NCBI GenBank assembly: GCA_019843655.1
Contig: JACDQD010000005.1
Span: 9,761,575 to 9,825,574 of the forward strand
From: Lethocerus indicus
Taxonomy: Eukaryota; Arthropoda; Insecta; Hemiptera; Belostomatidae
Direction of reading: 5' to 3'
Length of the DNA: 64,000 nt
Positions within the stretch are counted from its first letter, which is position 1. Each line of letters starts with the position of its first letter. The notes below the pieces were generated by a model. It was not told the DNA's origin and did not search any database. It worked only from the letters and a program-made list of their open reading frames with translations. The position numbers and the translations under genes were made by a program. Shown in pieces: positions 1-20,707 of the stretch.

Positions 1-172
1 CACCTTACTTTATTAACCAACAAATCATGTAAGTATAAATAAAGTAGTAAAGTAATTTATGAATCAGAAGTAGAGAACAGTTCCAATGAGTAGAATAATT
101 TCAAACATTTCATCAGAATTAAGTATAAAAGATATGTAATATCTTGGTAAGGAAAATGATACAATATTAGCA

Positions 173-357
173 CTAAAAGTGTAACAGAACTTTATGGTGA
201 GCATAAGTATGATGTTTCAGGCAGTCTTTACGGTGAGTTTTAAAGTGACAATATCCACAGTGATACCTTGGTTCCTTCCCACATTGGAACCTCATATGAT
301 ACTTCAAATTTTTCAAATGTTTGTATACTTTCCCACAGTGGCACTGGTTCATGGTCC
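173..357 (-). CDS. lola-type alternative 3' exon, zinc-finger pair (copy 3 of 3)
   Basis: Read on the minus strand, a TTTCTACAG acceptor at 358-360 opens a frame entered in phase 1 that runs to TAG at 173-175. It encodes about 61 residues: a C2HC-like finger starting QCHCGKVYKHLKNLKYH and ending in FQCGKEPRY, then a C2H2 finger starting HCGYCHFKTH and ending in KHHTYAHH. The CxCGK...ECGK/QCGK-P-x-F/Y-x-C arrangement is the hallmark of the alternative C-terminal exons of insect longitudinals lacking, a BTB-zinc-finger transcription factor. The same phase and domain plan recur at 1390-1601 and 2306-2559. A minus-strand AATAAA lies at 8-13. The shared N-terminal BTB exons are not recognised in this window, so assignment to lola rather than a related BTB locus is inference. 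Confidence 0.85.
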
Positions 358-1389
358 CTGTAGAAATGAATATTTACAAAATCTTATTACTATCAAGCAT
401 TGTGGTAACCTCCAAGTATGTTTGAGATTTGAATTATTAAGTTATAAATCATATTATCAATAAATTTATTAAAATATGTTAGTTCTTGGAAACCTCTTTC
501 TTCTGGGTGTCTGCATTCAGAATGTATTGGCAGCTAGCTTGCTGCAAAGAAGGAGAAAAAATTCAAACGATATTTTTTCTTAAGGTTTACCAAACCAGGG
601 CAAGTTGAGTGCATTTGGTTCAAACAAGATTTAAATCTGTATTACCAATACCTGTACCTTATAGTTACGGGTTCCAATGAAATTGTTTCTAAAAAAACAT
701 GTATACCTGAATTAAAGTGTGTATTTAATAATAACAAATTCAATATAATTAAGGCAATCATGGTGTCATTTGAATATAATTCTTTTATAATAATTTTAAA
801 TTAACATATTTATATTTTATAAATATCAACAATTTTTGTTACAATGAAATGTCAACAATTTAATGTGAACGTAATTATATAAAAATAATGAGCCATCCAT
901 GAAATACAAATTAATTTGTATTAATCATTAATAATGTCTCAGTTTAATTAAACGATTAATGGATTCGAGATTATATACAGTAAGATATACTGTTTTACAT
1001 AATAAAATGCATAAATAAAATTTTAAGACATGAATCTCCTGAAAAATCTGGTATCTGGCTGGTATTCTCACCAAAAATTGTCTGAAATTTTATTTTGGTA
1101 TTATAGTATTAAAATTTATAAATACTCTTTGTAATTTTCAACAATTATTCACATTACTTATTCAAAACTTTCAGTGCAGTAAAAAAGTGAGCAAATTTGC
1201 ATTAATATTTAACTTTTATGCTATAAAACTATGTAACTGAAATTTAAATAGATAAACAACGCATGTTTTAACACTAATTGCTTAGATAGTAAGTGAATAC
1301 TGTGTTAATATGAAAATAAATTATAGAATAATAAATTCAAACAATTTCATACATTCAGAATGTAAATATAAAAAACTGCAAATAGTTTT
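358..1389. other. AT-rich sequence between zinc-finger exons
   Basis: No further zinc-finger exon is visible. A minus-strand AATAAA at about 1087-1092 could serve the neighbouring exon at 1390-1601. A pyrimidine-AG followed by a 19-codon open stretch near 490-545 was seen but has no recognisable product. Confidence 0.5.
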
Positions 1390-1601
1390 TTATTTACAAA
1401 TAGCTGTCTGTTCTGCCTCATTTTCTGCAATATAAACATCAGCATGTCTGGTCCCCATATGACGATTTATATGTGATTTCCAATGGCTTCTGTATGGACA
1501 AAACTGGCAAGTAAATCTTGGTTCTTTTCCACATTCCCATCGAGTATGAGTGTTATAAGTTGTTTCGTGCTTAAAACTCTTACCACATTCACAAACATAC
1601 A
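1390..1601 (-). CDS. lola-type alternative 3' exon, zinc-finger pair (copy 2 of 3)
   Basis: The acceptor CCTTTTCAG lies at 1602-1610 on the minus strand and the exon is entered in phase 1, like its two neighbours. It encodes YVCECGKSFKHETTYNTH, then WECGKEPRFTCQFCPYR and an H...H pair (SHINRHMGTRH), followed by a short acidic tail and TAA. This is a C2HC-type finger plus a C2H2 finger, the usual lola C-terminal pair, which binds DNA and gives each isoform its specificity. The stop codon overlaps an AATAAA hexamer at about 1388-1393, so the 3' UTR could be extremely short unless the downstream signal near 1090 is used. Confidence 0.87.
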
Positions 1602-2305
1602 CTGAAAAGGAAATAATAACAGTTAGCCCACCCTTAAATAACTTATTACAATATAAACAATGTTTTTTATTACATTTTTAACACTTTCTCATAGAACATT
1701 ACTTAATTCAGTTTTCATTAAAAATCTAAAACATTACAAGAATACACTGAGAATATGAAGACTGCATTAAGTGCTTAAATTCTAGGTGCTGAGCTGAATA
1801 GCAAAAATGAATAGAAAAATTACCTTAATGTGATTATATTTGGTAAGGTGGCAATTTCTTTCCTATTCAATTGAGTTAGTAGATGCAAGATATTTGCACT
1901 CCTTCACTTAATACAACAATATTGAAATCAGTCCGTTATTATCAATTGAGAAAGATATTTTGGAAGAAAACAAGTCTCGTCGAAAAATTACATTACTGTC
2001 ACAATCACATTTATTTGTTAGAAAAGTCACAAAATCAAACATTAATGATTAAGTTCTAATTTACTTCCTTCTTTACCTATGTAAATATACTTTTACTTAT
2101 ATTTAAATACTAATGCCAACTTGGGACTATTGTTTATTAAAAATACAATAATTCAGAGTGAATATTTCAATTATTCAATATTTCACATATCTATAATATA
2201 CAATATAATAAACAATAGTGAATTGGAAGATTACTGGCATTTCACATAACTTATTACATTTTATACATAGTTTACTACATATGTTTATACATTGCATTAA
2301 CTGGT
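1602..2305. other. AT-rich intronic sequence
   Basis: Apart from the acceptor of the downstream zinc-finger exon and minus-strand AATAAA-type hexamers (for example near 2130), I see no coding or structured feature. Confidence 0.5.
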
Positions 2306-2559
2306 TCATTGTAAATACATTGTATCATCACTAAAAGGTGGTTTATTGATCCTATACAAATGATGTAATGGGTTATTTTCCATAGTTTGTCTATGAACAT
2401 TTATAATATGACGTCTCATAACATGTTTAACATGACACACATAAGGGCACTGGTTACACTGAAAACTTGGACCTTTCCCACATTCCCAATGTATATGTGT
2501 GCTGTAATGAGTTCTATACTTATATGTCTTGCCACACTTGCATCTGAATCTTCGTTCAT
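2306..2559 (-). CDS. lola-type alternative 3' exon, zinc-finger pair (copy 1 of 3)
   Basis: This exon is too broken by start-codon rules to appear as a simple ORF, but it is clear once splicing is considered. The acceptor AAATTTCAG at 2560-2568 (minus) leads, in phase 1, into DERRFRCKCGKTYKYRTHY, then HWECGKGPSFQCNQCPY and the closing HVMRRHIINVH. A tail of about 27 residues ends at TGA 2306-2308. The first finger is the C2HC type (CxC...H...C) and the second is C2H2. Shared entry phase, orientation and motif order with 1390-1601 and 173-357 show a tandem set of mutually exclusive terminal exons. Confidence 0.86.
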
Positions 2560-12676
<10,117 letters not shown>

Positions 12677-12920
12677 GTAGAAAGAAAACTAAGTTAGATA
12701 TATTTTTTTTCATTTATTTGACCATCTGCTGCTGTGCTCAAGATAAATCAATTCATTAGCACCAGATCAAGATTTGCATTTACCATTTCTACACCAAGTT
12801 CTTTGTTAACAGACAATGTTTTGTTTATGTGTACAAATAATTTACTTTAAAATACATTTTTACATTATTCACACACTCGAATATTCTTTTTATGTAAATT
12901 GAAATTTCCCATTACTAATT

Positions 12921-12926
12921 AATAAA
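12921..12926 (+). terminator. Candidate poly(A) signal of RUVBL2
   Basis: AATAAA 245 bp past the RUVBL2 stop, followed by a T/GT-rich stretch (TTGTTCCTGTTTT) about 25 bp downstream, as expected for 3'-end formation. Confidence 0.6.
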
Positions 12927-14339
12927 ATAGCTAGATCAATTTCTGTACTCTTGTTCCTGTTTTATAACTGTATATATTAAGATTTTCAAATGCAGTAACA
13001 TATAAGTAATTACAGCTACAAATAAAAGATGCATGAATTTATTATTATAATTAAATACAACTTACTACTCTCTGTATTCACTACAAATAGTTTTATTTTC
13101 TTGGAACTACTTTTGTTATGTTGTATTCTAACTATTGAACTTTTGCATGTTCTTGTATCAGTAACAGTTGTATTTAACAGTATATAATTGGTAATTGTTA
13201 GGTGATTACTTAAATTAGAAGTAGGAATTAAAGAGATAGGAGTCCAAATTACATTCAATGCCTGATGCAAGTTGTTCCAGGAGTTATTTATGAATACAAA
13301 TGAATAAAAAACATCTAAAGATAAACAGTAAATAAATATTTGAATAATATTTAAATAATTTATCACTGAACTTTGATTTATTTGTATTTACATTTTTAAA
13401 TAAAAGTTTCCTTTAATAAATATTGAATTAATCGAATGATGACTTATTTTCACTTTTGTTATATCAGACTACCTATCAAGAGTACATTAGTTTACCATTG
13501 GTAGTTTATGGCAGTGAAAAACAAATTCCTATCCTTAATTACCTATAACATAAATTAATTTTCTTCTACTGTATTCCTATTAAATATTTTTGATCAATTT
13601 TGATTTGAAAATTGGTGATTTTTTAACACCTTACAATGAAAAACTCAATACATAAAGATGAACATTGATACATTAAAGTTTAAATTAGTAACTTAGTTAC
13701 ATGTTCTTTTCAATGGGTTACATAACATGAGATAAAATAATGAGAATATGGCAGGCATGTGTGCCTGTTAGTTAATGTTTAATTAACATGAAATTTAATA
13801 AATAACAAGAAATGTTATGTATTATCCTTTGTAACAATGGCTCATATATTATAATTAACATTTACATACTAAAAAAGTAACATTTGTTCATTTTCAAATA
13901 AAATAAAAAATATTCATCTAATTTATGATGGCTATTCATTCCTTAATTTGTTTCAACAGACAAAACAAGTCTTCTTTAGACTCTTATATTCAATATAAGA
14001 CATATACACAAAAAACATGTAATTTGCCCTTTTATCAACCATAGCAACTCGACATAATTTAGTAGAGCTTTGCAGTGTTAAAACACTCATGCAATATCAA
14101 ACTCTGGGGTAGACCAAATTTTCCTTCAATTGCAAATTTAATATATATACATTTTGTGCTTGATATAATTCCTGAAATTAAATAATTACATTCTCATGTC
14201 CCAAAAGTGTCACCATTGGGTGGTCCTTCACCCACAAAACAATACACTCAACCATTATACTAATAACTATAAGTAGTTGATTGTACAAAAATAAGGAAAT
14301 AAAAAAAAAATAATTACATGGAGACAAATTTTGGAATAA
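12927..14339. other. Intergenic AT-rich sequence, convergent gene ends
   Basis: This lies between the 3' ends of RUVBL2 (plus) and the isomerase-like gene (minus). The 116-residue minus-strand open frame at 13016-13366 is low-complexity, begins nowhere special and resembles no family I know. No RNA gene seen. Confidence 0.5.
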
Positions 14340-14345
14340 TTTATT
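14340..14345 (-). terminator. Candidate poly(A) signal of the isomerase-like gene
   Basis: Minus-strand AATAAA about 65 bp beyond the TAA stop of the hydroxypyruvate isomerase-like gene. Confidence 0.6.
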
Positions 14346-14408
14346 CACTCGAACCCCAACCCAGTAACTAAATAAACAACCAAAAATCCTAATTAATTTT
14401 ACTATACT

Positions 14409-15186
14409 TTATTGACATTCATACTGTTTTAACCAGGTGAGTCCCTCTTCTGTAGTTTTAATTGGTTTATATTCCAGCCCTATCCAACCATCATAGCCTA
14501 ATTTATGGAGCAGTTTGAAAATATAGCCGTAATTTATCTCTCCATCTGTGTTTGGCTCATTCCTATTTGGTACCTGAGCTATCTGAATATGACCGACAAG
14601 AGGTAGATATTGTTCAATATTTCGGGACAAGTTTCCCTTTAAAAACTGCAGGTGGAATACAGTCCAGCTGTAATTTCAAGTTTGGACTGGAAATGTCCTT
14701 TATAACTGATAGCGCACGTTCATAATCATTCATATAATAATTCGGAACTGAATACGGATTGATAGGCTCGATGAGTCCTGTAATGTTTTCTCTTTCCAGA
14801 CGTCGGACAGCTTCTCTGAGATTCCTCTCATAGATTTTATGGTTTTCCGTTACCGGCTCTGCAACTCTTCCCGACATAATGTGTATCCTGTCGCAATCTA
14901 ACGCCTTGGCGTACTCAATCGAAAGATTTAGACTTTCGGCAAATTCACTAGTTTTGTCGGGTAGGGCTGCGTACCCCAGATCGGTGCCCTTGTTGTAACT
15001 GTTTATTAGAACCTGTTTCAGTCCCAGTTCATCTTTGATTCTCCTTATGTCCTGAACGGGGTCCGAATAAGGGTTGGCACACTCGACGCCTCTGAACCCC
15101 GATTTGGCGGCCAGAGCGTATCTCTCCACCAGGCTAGATGTTTCTTGAAACATGAAGTTGAGATTCGCGCAAAATCTTAACGGCAT
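14409..15186 (-). CDS. HYI: Hydroxypyruvate isomerase-like protein, single frame break
   Basis: An intronless gene for a TIM-barrel sugar-phosphate isomerase/epimerase of the HYI (Drosophila Gip) family; in bacteria Hyi interconverts hydroxypyruvate and tartronate semialdehyde. I start it at MPLRFCANLNFMFQE (ATG 15184-15186), which matches the family N-terminus; the frame stays open 27 codons further upstream. Landmarks are GFRGVECANPY (about residues 30-40), RIHIMSGRV (100-108), GLIEPIN with the metal-binding Glu near 140, and, in a second frame, GHIQIAQVPNRNEP and the second catalytic Glu in GLEYKP. The two frames join near 14655-14661: after LQLD the first frame runs to a premature stop, while a shift of one base gives the conserved FHLQ and continues to TAA 14409-14411. 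One extra base therefore interrupts an otherwise undamaged gene of about 258 codons. A sequencing or assembly indel is the simplest cause; a young pseudogene is the alternative. Confidence 0.92.
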
Positions 15187-15520
15187 CACGATCCTGTAAC
15201 TAGAACCTTCTATCACATTTATTTCCTCACTTTCAATAAAGCACGCAACAACAGAAACAATCGACAAAATTAATCCTGTTTTTTTCTGATGTATTGAAAG
15301 GTAAACTAACCATCACTAGAGGAGGTTATCATAATGTTTTGATGAAGTTTAACCTTTTTTACTAAACCTAAATTCTGCCGCGACAATGATAGAAAAATAT
15401 CTGAATGAAATCAAATTTAAACAAAGAGAAAATATGCTCTTCTTATTTCTGATATTTTATTATATATGTTTATAATTATTTTATATAATTAATATTACGT
15501 CACTTATTTATTGAAAATCC

Positions 15521-15690
15521 GAACAAAACCGAACAAAACCGAACAAAACCGAACAAAACCAAACAAAACCAAACAAAACCAAACAAAACCAAACAAAACC
15601 AAACAAAACCAAACAAAACCAAACAAAACCAAACAAAACCAAACAAAACCAAACAAAACCAAACAAAACCAAACAAATTCAAACAAATCC
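15521..15690. repeat. 10-bp minisatellite, 17 units (AAACAAAACC)
   Basis: Four GAACAAAACC units, eleven AAACAAAACC units, then AAACAAATTC and AAACAAATCC. The penultimate unit is identical to the unit of the larger array at 16605-17025, so the two arrays are related. The phenylalanine/valine/leucine-rich and threonine/lysine/proline-rich reading frames across it are repeat artefacts. It abuts the dispersed repeat copy starting at 15693. Confidence 0.98.
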
Positions 15691-15692
15691 TG

Positions 15693-15897
15693 GTTTGTAT
15701 ATTTATGTTGTTTAATTCTCCCACTGTCCGGGGGACACTAGCCGAAATATTCCCAAATAACTCATCGCTAATGTTACACTTCCAGAATAACCAAGGAGCT
15801 GAAACGTACACAGTAGCAATCTTTGTAATTTTGTTCTGCGAAGTCGGGAGAGGGGTTTAATATTCATAATTTAAAAATGAATTAGGTGATAGCTTTA
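15693..15897. repeat. Dispersed repeat, copy 1 of 2
   Basis: About 205 bp that recur in the same orientation at 18168-18367 with an estimated 90% identity or more. Shared landmarks include CGAAATATTCCCAAATAACT, AAGGAGCTGAAACGTACACA and GGGAGAGGGGTTTAATATTC. There is no coding potential I trust. Upstream both copies retain a TTTATTGAA stretch, suggesting the 10-bp array at 15521-15690 expanded inside this element. Confidence 0.85.
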
Positions 15898-16420
15898 CTT
15901 ATTTATTAGTAATTATTGATTTTAATAAACCGTGTATTAATTCATGTTATCCATTGCTTCATATTGATGTCGTTCACATTGTCTATCAGTCTACTATCAT
16001 AAATTTACCGCTAGATTTAAAGATAGTCGTTGATTACAAATTATTTGATGTTAAAAATACTAGTTCCACCAAACTTTCAGCGTGCATGCACCTCATGTCC
16101 GGTCAGGTCAAAGGGCATAATAAATAAAAATATTTGCCAATTCGGGTATTTAATTCGTAAAATCTGTACTGCACAGAAAATGTTTGTTTGAGCGCTGCTA
16201 GATATATCGAATAATTCCCTTCAGAAGCCTCATAAGGGTCTTGGGCGGAGTTCAGGTCATTCAGCCTTAATTCAATTGGTATGTGAGCATTGTTAATATT
16301 TTTGTATTATTATATCTGCTGTCAATAAAAGGTATTATTTTTTAAAAACTAAAGATAAACCAGAGGAACTTAACTTATATATTTAGACCTTAACTCCACG
16401 ATACGATGCTAAAGTTCCCC

Positions 16421-16600
16421 TGGAACTACTAGCGCCAGTATCGACACTTCCGTGCAGTGCAGTCCGTTGGTGGCGATTTCTGGAACTACTAGCGCTAGTA
16501 TCGACACTTCTCGTGCAGTGCAGCCCCCTGGTGGTGATTTAGAGAACTACTAGCGCCAGTATCGACACCCCGTGCAGCGCAGCCCCATGGCGGTGATTTC
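16421..16600. repeat. 60-bp minisatellite, three units, with a CTCF-like core
   Basis: Three imperfect units (16421-16480, 16481-16541, 16542-16600), each containing GGAACTACTAGCGCCAGTA, then ATCGACAC and CGTGCAG. In the second unit the minus strand reads CCACCAGGGGGC (about 16523-16534), an exact 12-base match to the core of the vertebrate CTCF consensus; the first and third units are diverged there. Confidence 0.9.
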
Positions 16601-16604
16601 TGAT

Positions 16605-17025
16605 ACAAATTCAAACAAATTCAAACAAATTCAAACAAATTCAAACAAATTCAAACAAATTCAAACAAATTCAAACAAATTCAAACAAATTCAAACAAAT
16701 TCAAACAAATTCAAACAAATTCAAACAAATTCAAACAAATTCAAACAAATTCAAACAAATTCAAACAAATTCAAACAAATTCAAACAAATTCAAACAAAT
16801 TCAAACAAATTCAAACAAATTCAAACAAATTCAAACAAATTCAAACAAATTCAAACAAATTCAAACAAATTCAAACAAATTCAAACAAATTCAAACAAAT
16901 TCAAACAAATTCAAACAAATTCAAACAAATTCAAACAAATTCAAACAAATTCAAACAAATTCAAACAAATTCAAACAAATTCAAACAAATTCAAACAAAT
17001 TCAAACAAATTCAAACAAATTCAAA
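16605..17025. repeat. 10-bp minisatellite, 41 identical units (TCAAACAAAT)
   Basis: From 16611 to 17020 the sequence is 41 perfect copies of TCAAACAAAT, with partial units at both ends. Total identity implies very recent expansion or strong homogenisation. Each unit has an A-run repeating at about one helical turn. The NSNKFKQIQT-type open frame across it is an artefact of a period that lacks stops. Confidence 0.99.
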
Positions 17026-18167
17026 GGTGGAGGAGTCTTGTCCGTATTATATGACCGTGGAAGGTCGTTTCTATTGGGTTTGCGTAAGGCAGGCGCGGGT
17101 AGAATGGGGCTAGTCGCTAGCTGTGGCGACATAGAAATTCGCGGGAAACATTCCAGGAAATCTCCAGAGCGTCAAAACTGGTCGACACCTTTCTATAAGT
17201 TGCCTTCCTATCTCAGGGTCGCCTCAGCCTCGCATCGCTGTGCAACTACTCCGGATGTGGTTAAAACTAATCTAATAAACAACAAATATTGTGTCATTTT
17301 TTCCACGACGTATTGACAGAATATTCAACATACTATTTCAATGCGAGTATAATATACAGTGAAATTGTAAAGAAATAAATCGGTAGCCGCAACAATCGCC
17401 TGAGCTATTAAATCAGCGTCAGGCGTCAATATCAAAAGTGCTCGAACCAGTTTTGTACATTTTAGAATAATATAATATACCTATTTATAAATTATTATTT
17501 GCAACTATGGCTATAAAAGAGTAAGTGGATGTGGTATGTGAGGCACGGAAGTGGTCACGCGCGGCATCTAGTCGCCACCGCAAAGCGTTGGTAAAGTCAT
17601 ACGTTGGTCGATAAATTACAAATCATAAATGTCCAAATTATTGTGCAAATAACGGAATCGAACAAATCGGTCTGTAAACAGACACACACGTGACCGAGAG
17701 ATCGACTGTCGTTCGAGGCCTTGAGGTTGAAAAAATACGGGAAACAAGTTGGATAGATTGTTGTATTTCGAAACAAGAAAATAGTCACAACAGCTAGACT
17801 AATTGGCGCGGATTTGCCGCATATTTCCCAACATTTATTATTCGACTCCGTTTCATCATTCCTGGGAATTGCAGAGTTTCCGCTAGGCTAAATAATACCG
17901 AAAGGAGGCAATTACAGAATTTACGGAAAGATAACGAAATATCATCATCCTTTAATCAAATTTGCCAGCCGCTAAAAATTAGAAAATTCGACTCATTTTT
18001 AATTTAAACAAATATACATTTCCTAACTATCTTCAGGCAATATACACAATCAAACAATTCGAAATATAATTAGAAACCAGACATGATTTATTGAACTTTG
18101 CTCTTGCGGTATTCACTGTTGGAACTTTGTTCGAAAAATTTGTTTTGCTTCCTTAGTTTGTATTCTA
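17026..18167. other. Unassigned sequence between arrays and repeat copy 2
   Basis: Mixed-composition sequence. No domain, RNA gene or transposon end is recognised. Short open frames (for example 17038-17316) have no family likeness. Confidence 0.4.
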
Positions 18168-18367
18168 GTTTGTATATCTGTGTTATTTGATTCTCCCACT
18201 TTCCGGTTAGCCGAAATATTCCCAAATAACTCATCGCTAATGTTACACTTCTAGAATTACCAAGGAGCTGAAACGTACACAGTAGCCATCTTTGTAATTT
18301 TGTTCTGCGAAGGCGGGAGAGGGGTTTAATATTCATAATTTAAAAATTAATTAGGTGATAGCTTTTA
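18168..18367. repeat. Dispersed repeat, copy 2 of 2
   Basis: Second copy of the 200-bp repeat at 15693-15897, collinear and without the adjoining 10-bp array. It ends at the shared AGGTGATAGCTTTTA, after which the flanks diverge. Confidence 0.85.
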
Positions 18368-19207
18368 GCCTCTCCAGGAGGTTCTATGGAAAATTATTAA
18401 AATTGACTTTTCAAGTAAGGATTTTGACTAAAACATTTTGTTTTGATCTATTGTTTGTAATTGTCCGGGTGGTAGTATATCTCAGGGTTTAATATCTATC
18501 TCTCGGCTTGTCGGAAGGACAAACGAATGAACTTATTTTAAGTCCAGTCAAAGTGACATGGCCCGGAAACGTCAGCCCGACTATCGGTCACACGTCTCTT
18601 CGCCAATCGCCCGCTAGTCACTTCGACGGGTTTTCACTTCTGACGTTTCTGAAGCGTAACGCTCCTCTTCAAAAGGGCGCCAACAATCTGAGAACGGTAT
18701 CGACAGTGTCGGACAATAGCGTCCACGGTGCTAAGACACCCGGCAGTGTCCGCGATAAGAGAGCGATAGCAGATAGAGCGGTATTCCGCTCACGACAGGT
18801 ACGGTCTTGCGTTACGCTCGTGTTAAATCGAATTGGACGGTAAGCGGAGATTGCACTGGTCGGACCCAATGTCGGGAGCTGAATGTTATCAGGAGAATTT
18901 TAACATATTTCTATACTTAGCACGTGTAGTTCGGAATGCCTGCTTTTGCGCAACACTCAGAGTAAATTAATGACAAAGTAGTGATTCTCTATTCGCCGCG
19001 TTAACGCAACTTAACAAAAAGAAGATTGGTAATTTCACCACGCAATAATAAAAAAAAAACTATAAAACCCTTAACCCCCTTTTATTTTTTTGTACAATCA
19101 ATTATAGCATAATTATGTGTACAAGTGTTGAGTGTATGTTTCTCGCCTGAATGACTTGATAAAAGAAACCATCTAATGACGGCACTTTGCACGATGCATA
19201 AAATAGT
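18368..19207. other. Unassigned sequence
   Basis: Contains a 111-codon plus-strand open frame (18508-18843) of unrecognised, arginine/serine-rich composition without a convincing start context or homologue. No repeat copy identified. Confidence 0.4.
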
Positions 19208-19669
19208 TTACAGCTTCGGTTCAAGTAGATCTCTAGGCCAGTGGCGTTTAAGCCGACGCGGGGGGGATAATGGATGGGTAGAAGAGGAAAGGGACTGAAC
19301 GAGTGGATTAGGATAAGGAGAAAGGAGGAGTGGAACTTCAGGAACCGGGATTTGGCGACTTCGTCTACTGTCGGTAAGCTTTGAGGTCATGGTGGATTGT
19401 GCGGTTAGGAACATACCGGGGAGAATTAAGGATGGTAAGAAGGACTTTCGACTGGAATCTCTGAATGCGGGCGATGTTGGATTTCTTGGCGGAACCCAAT
19501 AGTTCTATTCCGTAAGTCCATATCGGTTTTAATACGGATTTGTATATTGTCAGTTTGTTGTCTATTGTAAGTTTCGATGTCCTTCTGAAAAGAGGTCTCA
19601 GCAGTCCAAATTTACGATTTAGATCTGTACGATTCAGTCGGGTATGGGGGTTCCACGTGAGTCTTTTGT
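19208..19669 (-). pseudogene. Jockey-type LINE ORF2 C-terminal remnant, frameshifted
   Basis: The minus strand reads LTWNPHTRLNRTDLNRKFGL, then KLTIYKSVLKPIWTYGIELL and SNIARIQRFQSKVLLTILNS, the region after the reverse-transcriptase domain in jockey/X-type non-LTR retrotransposons. A one-base insertion after HHDLK (near 19380) shifts the frame; the rest matches the copy at 52268-52816 (HPNPLVQSLSS... LKRHWPRDLLE). It is 5'-truncated and inactive. Confidence 0.85.
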
Positions 19670-19809
19670 CTATATAGAGTCCCCTTCCCTATAGAGATCT
19701 CTTGATCCCTAATCCCTAATGATCGAAAAAGACAAGAAAACTTCCACGGTAATGTGAGGTGGCAGTGCAGGTTCCTCAAGAAACCGATATACGAAAGGCT
19801 AATAGACGA

Positions 19810-19880
19810 AAAAAGTTACTGAACAACCGAAACCGGTCTGGCAAAGGACCAGACCAGCGAGAAGAGACGGAAGGTCGAGA
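19810..19880 (+). mobile_element. Fragment of the palindromic hammerhead element
   Basis: Carries the right-arm signature CCGAAACCGGTCTGGCAAAG followed by ACCAGACCAGCGAGAAGAGA. The catalytic CTGAAGA and stem II are deleted or collapsed (CTGAACA), so no ribozyme remains. Confidence 0.7.
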
Positions 19881-20485
19881 TAGGTTCTGGAATCTCATAC
19901 CACCGTCATGTTTATCACAAGGACCATTCAGTACCATTCCGTAGGCTGTTACAGGGTGGTATTCGGACTCTGACAAACTTTCTGAATCCGACGGTGACCC
20001 GAGTTGATCAACAATTCTTAATCCTTTGTCATGCGTCACGTAGTGAACATTGATTCAAGCGTTGACATTAACTTCTTCCCAAGAATCTCTCAACGGGATG
20101 ATGCAATTCTTGAAATCTGTTCTGGGTTGCCAGTTTTTTAATCCATTCCAAGAAGTATTTTGCGCTGAATTTCCCCGGCGTAAGTGGACAATTGGAGACC
20201 GTACCAGACGTTGACCGAAAAAGACCGATTCACCGGATTAGTTGATGGATCTGCTTCACCTTTGTTCAGTCAAAAGATTGTCCTGATTAGAATTAACAAA
20301 GTCCGTGAAAAGAAGTATGCCAGTATAAAAAATATCCCTAATGATAATATTTTTTTTGTTATCGGTGCTGTATATTTTTCTAAATTACTTCCAATTGAGG
20401 GCAGTGGAGCGTTAGTTCGCGATAATTGTAATTTTCGCAATGGAAATAAGATTTTTTTTCGTCGTTTCGCCTTTGGGGCACCTTT

Positions 20486-20487
<2 letters not shown>

Positions 20488-20534
<47 letters not shown>
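20488..20534. repeat. (TA)n microsatellite
   Basis: About 23 TA dinucleotides in unassigned sequence. Confidence 0.97.
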
Positions 20535-20537
<3 letters not shown>

Positions 20538-20707
20538 GAAACTATTCCACAAAGTCCTTTTTATTTTCCTCAGCAAGGTATTGTAGAAGGTGTACTGATC
20601 GTAAGAATGGATCTTCTCTACTAAACAGACAGCTGTTTTTCCTACCGCATTGTGGATAAAGAGCTTTTGTTTCGGGAACTCTAAAAAGAAGAATAGTCCT
20701 AGTTTAA

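Noticed and set aside
194..463. 89-codon plus-strand open frame
   Set aside because: It is the antisense shadow of the minus-strand zinc-finger exon at 173-357, which has the real motif pattern and a splice acceptor.
490..545. Short minus-strand open stretch after a CTTTGCAG acceptor
   Set aside because: Only about 19 codons, in a different phase from the three zinc-finger exons (phase 1 hits TAG at once), and no family likeness.
15500..15811. FGFVWFCLVL-type repeated hydrophobic frames
   Set aside because: Translation of the 10-bp minisatellite on the minus strand; not a membrane protein.
16572..17054. 160-codon protein with repeating NSNKFKQIQT
   Set aside because: Pure product of 41 copies of a 10-bp repeat that lacks stops in this frame; no flanking coding sequence.
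18508..18843. 111-codon plus-strand frame with an overlapping minus-strand frame
   Set aside because: No recognisable motif, no splice or promoter context; could be real but cannot be supported.
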